Shown piece by piece: positions 59,772 through 64,000 of a DNA stretch of 64,000 nucleotides. Within the stretch, counting starts at the first letter, position 1, and the number at the start of each line of letters is the position of its first letter. Below the pieces are notes generated by a model that saw only the letters and a program-made list of their open reading frames with translations, searched no databases and was not told the DNA's origin. Source of the DNA: Candidatus Thorarchaeota archaeon (GTDB taxonomy: Archaea; Asgardarchaeota; Thorarchaeia; Thorarchaeales; Thorarchaeaceae); assembly GCA_004524445.1 (NCBI GenBank), contig SDNP01000002.1:62001-126000 (forward strand), in the 5' to 3' direction. Made by a program: the position numbers and the translations under genes.

Positions 59772-61298
59772 ATGCTCCTAGCTATCATAGCTGCGAGTAC
59801 CTTTATTGTATATTCTATCATTCAACTGCAGACTACTCCTCCCTCCACTATTGCTGTATACGGTGGACATGTTCGTGAACATAATGACGAGCTTGTTATG
59901 GTGCGTGCACTTGGATTTTCATTGAATATATCGCTATTATGGTCTGACTCTCTGTCATTGGGTCCTTACTCGGTACTCCTACAGAATCTAATTCCAGACA
60001 ATACTACCATTGCTTCCAACAATGACATTTCCTCGACCATAGAAGACAGTCTAGTATTGAGGATTGAGTTTATTCCAAATCATCATAGAGTCTGGATAAA
60101 TGTCAGCTCTGATAACGATGATTCCAATCTTGAATTTTTGGTCTTAGGAGACAGCCAAGGATACCAGGGCGGAATCCAAGAAACAACAACAGCTTTGAGT
60201 TCATTTTCACCTGATTTTCTCTTCCATTGTGGTGATCTTACTCCGTTTGGGCTGGATACTCAATACAGCGAGGTTTCGGGAGCGCTTGACAACTCATCTG
60301 TCCCAGTTTTCACTACCGCAGGGAATCATGACGTGAGGATGGACGGCGGATTAAGATACAAGGATTGGTTTGGCCCCTCTACCTATTCGTTCGAATCAAA
60401 TTCGGCTCATTTTGCGATATTAAATACATCCAAGACTACGGTTTCTGAAAACGAATTTCAATGGCTACTTGATGATCTAAATACCACCTCCAAGAATTTG
60501 AAAATAGTCTTTACGCATATTCCTTCTTTTGATCCTCGACCCGGCAAGAATCATACTTTGCCCCAGAAAATAGCCAATAGACTCATGACTCTGTTCGAAC
60601 AGACGGGTGTGGATTACGTCTTTTCCGGCCACATTCACATGTTCAACAAGACAATAATCAATGGAGTCACTTACATCATTACGGGTGGCGCAGGCATGTC
60701 ACTGGCTGCACCAGAGGAAATAGGTGGAATACACCATTTTGTTCATGCAAAGCTACAGGAAGACTCGCTTCTAATAGAACCAATCCAACTAAATGAACCA
60801 GATATTCCTCGCGATACGGTCGAAGTCAAAGGTATCGAATCATCTATTCTTCTCTCTTTGAATGACTTGAAGCAGCTTCCCTACCTCGAGGCATTTTCTT
60901 CGTTTCAGAACCAATTTGGAAATTGGCGTGGACAGGGAGTATACAGAGGCGTAAAGATCTCCGATTTGATTGGCTTGGTTGGGGGCATGACCGTGACAGA
61001 CACACTAACTGCACGTGCATATGATGGTTACTCTCAGTCATATTGTTATTACAATGTATATCCGAACGGAAGTTGGCAAGAGTTGCAGGGCGATATGATA
61101 TTGGCATATCAATACAATGGAACAGAGATTCCTGAGTGGGATTCCGGCCTTAGGATAGTGATGCTTGCACCTGATGGCGCATATAGCAATGCAGATTGCC
61201 TTGCCACGTCAGCTCCAGGAATGGGGTGTAATATGTACTATTCTGGTGGGGCTCGATGGGCTCGATATGTAGCGCGAATTGAGGTGACAGTCGATTGA
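59772..61298 (+). CDS. Membrane-anchored metallophosphoesterase with molybdopterin-like C-terminal domain
   Basis: 508 aa. N-terminal signal anchor (MLLAIIAASTFIVYSIIQL), short beta region, calcineurin-type phosphoesterase core: GDSQG, CGDLTP, AGNHDV, FTHIPSFD and SGHIHMFNK, so all metal-binding motifs are present (first motif has Gln where His is usual). Residues about 365-508 resemble the sulfite-oxidase/molybdopterin fold (YRGVKISDLIGLVGGMTVTDTLTARAYDGYSQSYCYYNVYPNG) but no catalytic cysteine is evident. The gene overlaps the next one by 4 bp, so it belongs to the ECF transporter operon; a substrate-processing role is inferred. Confidence 0.75.
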   Translation: MLLAIIAASTFIVYSIIQLQTTPPSTIAVYGGHVREHNDELVMVRALGFSLNISLLWSDSLSLGPYSVLLQNLIPDNTTIASNNDISSTIEDSLVLRIEFIPNHHRVWINVSSDNDDSNLEFLVLGDSQGYQGGIQETTTALSSFSPDFLFHCGDLTPFGLDTQYSEVSGALDNSSVPVFTTAGNHDVRMDGGLRYKDWFGPSTYSFESNSAHFAILNTSKTTVSENEFQWLLDDLNTTSKNLKIVFTHIPSFDPRPGKNHTLPQKIANRLMTLFEQTGVDYVFSGHIHMFNKTIINGVTYIITGGAGMSLAAPEEIGGIHHFVHAKLQEDSLLIEPIQLNEPDIPRDTVEVKGIESSILLSLNDLKQLPYLEAFSSFQNQFGNWRGQGVYRGVKISDLIGLVGGMTVTDTLTARAYDGYSQSYCYYNVYPNGSWQELQGDMILAYQYNGTEIPEWDSGLRIVMLAPDGAYSNADCLATSAPGMGCNMYYSGGARWARYVARIEVTVD

Positions 61299-62365
61299 GT
61301 AGTGAGGAGGGACACTATGCAGAAATAAAAGAAATAATCACTATCGCCCTCTTGAGCTCTCTCGGAGGGACTCTAAGTACTTTTGTTGGTTACTTAGGCA
61401 ATCTTGTGAATCTGACATTAGGTGTTCCATTCGGTGCCGGTCAATTCATGGCTGGTCTTCATGTCTTTTGGTTGGTGTTGATTCAAGCAATCATCAGAAA
61501 GAGAGGCGCTGGCGCATTTGGAGGTCTCTTGAAAGGCATAGTTGAGCTATTCACAGGCAGTACCCATGGGTTCGTGATAGTCTTGGTCTCTCTCGTTCAA
61601 GGTATTTTGGTGGATGGATTCGCAGCATTTGGGGATGACCTGCAAGATGTGGATTTGAGCAAGAAACTAGTCTGGTGGATCGGTGCAGGAATTTCAGCAG
61701 CATCTAATGTAATCGTCTTCCAGCTGTTTTATTTCTCAGGAGCTCCAATCATTTACATTGGTGTCATTGTGGTTCTTGCCTTTTGCTCGGGAATCATCTT
61801 TGGAGGCTACTTCGGTTGGGAAACCTTAGATTTTCTTAATGATGCAGGCATATTGAACAATAAGACGCAGATACAGAGTCGAGATGTTCATAGCACATCG
61901 CGTAGTACGATTATAAAGAGAAATATTCCAGCTATCGCTTTTGTAGTATTTCTCATCCTTGGCTCCTCTTATTATGTCACGGCAGTTGCTGACTTTGGGT
62001 CCGACCCATATTCATGCGAAGTGACCGGTCTTGTAGAGGATCCCTATGTATTTCATTATTCGACCTTCCCCAGAGATACGATTACGATTGAAGCAGAGTT
62101 GGAGGGCGCCTACACTCATTTACCACCCGCAAACTACACTGGCTACCTAGTAAGTTCGATTATTGACCATGCCAATCCCCAACCCGAGGCCAGTACTCTC
62201 AAAGTAGTCGCCACCGACGGATACACAATAATCTTTGATTTGAATGAAGTCATGAAGGATGACAGATTCATTCTTAGCAAGAATGAAAATGGCCTATGGT
62301 TGATTGCGGCAGAATATGATGGCTCACAATGGGTTCAACAAGTAACAACACTAGAGATTGGTTAA
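61295..62365 (+). CDS. ECF transporter S component (YkoE-like) with extracellular C-terminal domain
   Basis: 356 aa. About six transmembrane helices in residues 10-175 match the YkoE-like S component of vitamin importers (hydroxymethylpyrimidine/thiamine type). A further helix near 208-228 leads to a C-terminal beta-rich extracellular domain (about 235-356) resembling the end of the upstream phosphoesterase. It overlaps that gene by 4 bp, and the ATPase gene starts 5 bp later. Substrate specificity cannot be read from sequence. The S component plus domain fusion is unusual. Confidence 0.68.
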   Translation: MSSEEGHYAEIKEIITIALLSSLGGTLSTFVGYLGNLVNLTLGVPFGAGQFMAGLHVFWLVLIQAIIRKRGAGAFGGLLKGIVELFTGSTHGFVIVLVSLVQGILVDGFAAFGDDLQDVDLSKKLVWWIGAGISAASNVIVFQLFYFSGAPIIYIGVIVVLAFCSGIIFGGYFGWETLDFLNDAGILNNKTQIQSRDVHSTSRSTIIKRNIPAIAFVVFLILGSSYYVTAVADFGSDPYSCEVTGLVEDPYVFHYSTFPRDTITIEAELEGAYTHLPPANYTGYLVSSIIDHANPQPEASTLKVVATDGYTIIFDLNEVMKDDRFILSKNENGLWLIAAEYDGSQWVQQVTTLEIG

Positions 62366-62370
62366 GAGGA

Positions 62371-63828
62371 ATGGAATTGTTACAAACACGTGATATCACA
62401 TTCTCATATGACGAAGAAAAGGTGATATTGCAGTCTTTGGATTTCTCCCTCTCACAGGGAGAAATTGTCATCCTTGGAGGTCCAACCGGCTCTGGAAAGT
62501 CCACCTTGGCAAAGATACTGGCCGGCTATATACCTCATCGAATAGAAGGACAACTAACTGGCATTGTGTATGTTAACGGCGAAAACAGTCAAGAACTCAC
62601 TATTCCTCAAATTTCCAAGAGAGTTTCACTCGTTCAACAGGACGTAGAGAGCCAGCTCTGCACACTGAGAGTAGCTGACGAAGTAGCGTTTGGTCCTGAG
62701 AACTTTCGCGAAGACGAAGAGGAAATTATTGAACGGGTTAATCAAAGCCTAGATTCGGTAGGCATTTTGCACTTGAAGAATCGTTCAACAGTGGCATTGT
62801 CCGGGGGAGAGAAACAAAGGCTTGCAGTTGCATCAATACTCTCCATCCAGCCTAACTACCTAATTCTTGATGAGCCAAGTTCAAGTCTAGATCCTCAAGG
62901 CGTAACCAAGCTAAAGCAGACTCTTGTAGATTTGAAGCAAAATGGTTTGGGGCTACTGATAATCGAACACCAAGTTAAACCCTTCTTGCCCATTGCTGAT
63001 AGAACTCTGAAACTCGATAACAAGAAAATTACTAGTATAGAATTGTCTAGTTCAACCCAAATTCAGAGGAAGTCACATGCAAACTATCCTCCATCAAAGG
63101 CACCTCTTTTCCGATGTAATGACCTGTCTTTTTCTTATGATAACTCTAAGGTGATATCTAATCTGTCTGTGGAGTTTCACAGAGATGAAGTAGTTGCATT
63201 GATGGGGAACAATGGTTCAGGCAAAACCACCTTCATCTCCTTACTGGCTGGGATACTTGAGCCCACTGGCGGTGATATACTCCTTAGTGGTATTCCAATT
63301 AACAAGACCCCTCGAAATGATATTGTCCAAAATCTCGCAATGGTCTTCCAAAACCCGAATCATCAAATTTTCGAGAGAACTGTCTGGGATGAACAGAACA
63401 TCATATTAGATGTGCTTGGAACGCTTGAGAATGGCCAATCAGAATCAAAGCAGCTTCTCTCTGATGCTAATTTATACTCCATGAGAGAGAGAAACCCATT
63501 CTCGTTGAGCTACGGTCAGAAAAGGCGACTCAATGTTACTTCTACAACCGTTCATGAACCCCGAATACTGCTTTTAGATGAGCCGTTCATTGGTCAAGAC
63601 AAAAGCGGCAGGGAATTCATTCTTGAGAGAATCAATGATATAAAGAAAGGAGGTCTAGCCATTGTGATAACACACGACTCACAATTTGCCGTAAATCACT
63701 GTGATAGGCTCGTTTTCATGGATCAAGGGACTATTCTGTTAGATGGGCCGCCGGCACAGACTCTGGACCGACTTGCATCATTGGGTTTCCCAGAATATAG
63801 TGATATAGGGGGAGTTGTTGATGATTAA
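62371..63828 (+). CDS. ECF transporter ATPase, fused pair of ABC domains (YkoD-like)
   Basis: About 485 aa from ATG at 62371, preceded by GAGG 5 bp after the S-component stop. An upstream in-frame ATG (62329) overlaps the previous gene and is rejected. Two ABC domains: first Walker A GPTGSGKST, signature LSGGEKQRLAVAS, Walker B LILDEPSS; second Walker A GNNGSGKTT, signature LSYGQKRRLNVTS, Walker B LLLDEPFIGQD. The Q-loop of each is present. Both halves in one chain matches YkoD. The stop overlaps the EcfT start by 8 bp. Confidence 0.92.
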   Translation: MELLQTRDITFSYDEEKVILQSLDFSLSQGEIVILGGPTGSGKSTLAKILAGYIPHRIEGQLTGIVYVNGENSQELTIPQISKRVSLVQQDVESQLCTLRVADEVAFGPENFREDEEEIIERVNQSLDSVGILHLKNRSTVALSGGEKQRLAVASILSIQPNYLILDEPSSSLDPQGVTKLKQTLVDLKQNGLGLLIIEHQVKPFLPIADRTLKLDNKKITSIELSSSTQIQRKSHANYPPSKAPLFRCNDLSFSYDNSKVISNLSVEFHRDEVVALMGNNGSGKTTFISLLAGILEPTGGDILLSGIPINKTPRNDIVQNLAMVFQNPNHQIFERTVWDEQNIILDVLGTLENGQSESKQLLSDANLYSMRERNPFSLSYGQKRRLNVTSTTVHEPRILLLDEPFIGQDKSGREFILERINDIKKGGLAIVITHDSQFAVNHCDRLVFMDQGTILLDGPPAQTLDRLASLGFPEYSDIGGVVDD

Positions 63829-64000
63829 GGAGCCTGAAACCAAATCCGAAACATCTCCGAACTCATCGAATCCCCTCGCTAACCTATTTTGCATTCTTGC
63901 TGTTCTGATTAGCAATATGATCTATCCGAGTATACTCCTCAGTTTGCTAATACTTAGCCTAATACTCATAGCTGTTGCTATATCGGGAGCAGCTCTCAAG
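63821..64000 (+). CDS. ECF transporter T component (EcfT/YkoC-like), 3' end outside window
   Basis: The ATG at 63821 overlaps the stop of the ATPase gene (ATGATTAA). The 60 visible residues have a polar N-terminus (MIKEPETKSETSPNSSNPLAN) and then hydrophobic helices (LFCILAVLISNMIYPSILLSLLILSLILIAVAISG). Position and topology fit the conserved transmembrane T component of the ECF transporter. The S, A-A, T order equals ykoEDC. Too short to test the Ala-Arg-Gly coupling motif. Confidence 0.65.
   Translation, partial: MIKEPETKSETSPNSSNPLANLFCILAVLISNMIYPSILLSLLILSLILIAVAISGAALK

Overview
The window comes from an archaeal chromosome. The evidence is an archaeal information-processing gene set: RFC large subunit, Orc1/Cdc6, TFB, TFE, MBF1, PAN, NAC, GatD/GatE and tRNA splicing endonuclease. 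It also carries isopentenyl phosphate kinase, tRNA genes with bulge-helix-bulge introns, and TATA-type promoters. A probable Rpo8/RpoG subunit, a PINA-type ATPase, a eukaryote-like lysine-degradation pair (LKR + SDH) and large Ig-like secreted proteins suggest a TACK/Asgard-grade lineage. Nothing here fixes the phylum.

Layout. 0-3.6 kb: rfcL (5' cut by the window edge), truA, a small winged-helix regulator and orc1/cdc6. 3.7-17 kb: tRNA-Gly and an orphan korA, then a surface/secretion block with two Ig-like secreted proteins, rpo8, a TFB, a type IV pilus/secretion ATPase, a pilin-like peptide and a 1243-residue membrane HerA/VirB4-like ATPase. 17-22.9 kb: ipk, uS10, glmS, a small membrane protein, a cysteine-desulfurase-like protein lacking its PLP lysine, and a nucleotidyltransferase. 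22.9-27.5 kb: two origin-like intergenic regions on either side of the LKR/SDH operon, each with an origin recognition box (ORB), its own short-motif family and its own adjacent small gene. 27.5-42 kb: iorAB, hypF, unknown genes, an ADP-forming acyl-CoA synthetase alpha subunit, an AAA+ ATPase/ribbon-helix-helix pair, a broken A/V-ATPase subunit D gene, NAC, Taw2 and PAN. A GTAATAC-type motif recurs through this whole stretch. 42-59 kb: rpiA, PINA-like/EndA, hycI, mtnA, TlyA-like/DUF2110/TFE/MBF1, pgk, gatDE, a Gdt1-like transporter, GH1 glycosidase and six tRNA genes. 59-64 kb: a metallophosphoesterase and an ECF (YkoEDC-like) vitamin transporter operon, cut at the right edge.

Three observations stand out. 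First, 27,213-27,440 is bilaterally symmetric: palindrome, inverted ORB, AT-rich core, ORB, palindrome. That is what an archaeal replication origin should look like, plus a palindrome family I do not recognise. Second, about a dozen copies of a 9-bp-period GTAATAC/GTATTAC motif lie between 27.2 and 42.0 kb, including between convergent genes and inside coding sequence, and an AAA+/RHH gene pair sits among them. I infer an origin-proximal segregation or chromosome-organisation system. Third, seven of eight tRNA genes are interrupted, five of them in the D- or T-arm, while the local EndA-family gene lacks the catalytic histidine. HypF and HycI indicate that the organism matures an NiFe hydrogenase encoded elsewhere. 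IorAB, KorA and Acd-alpha indicate ferredoxin-linked amino-acid and 2-oxoacid fermentation.
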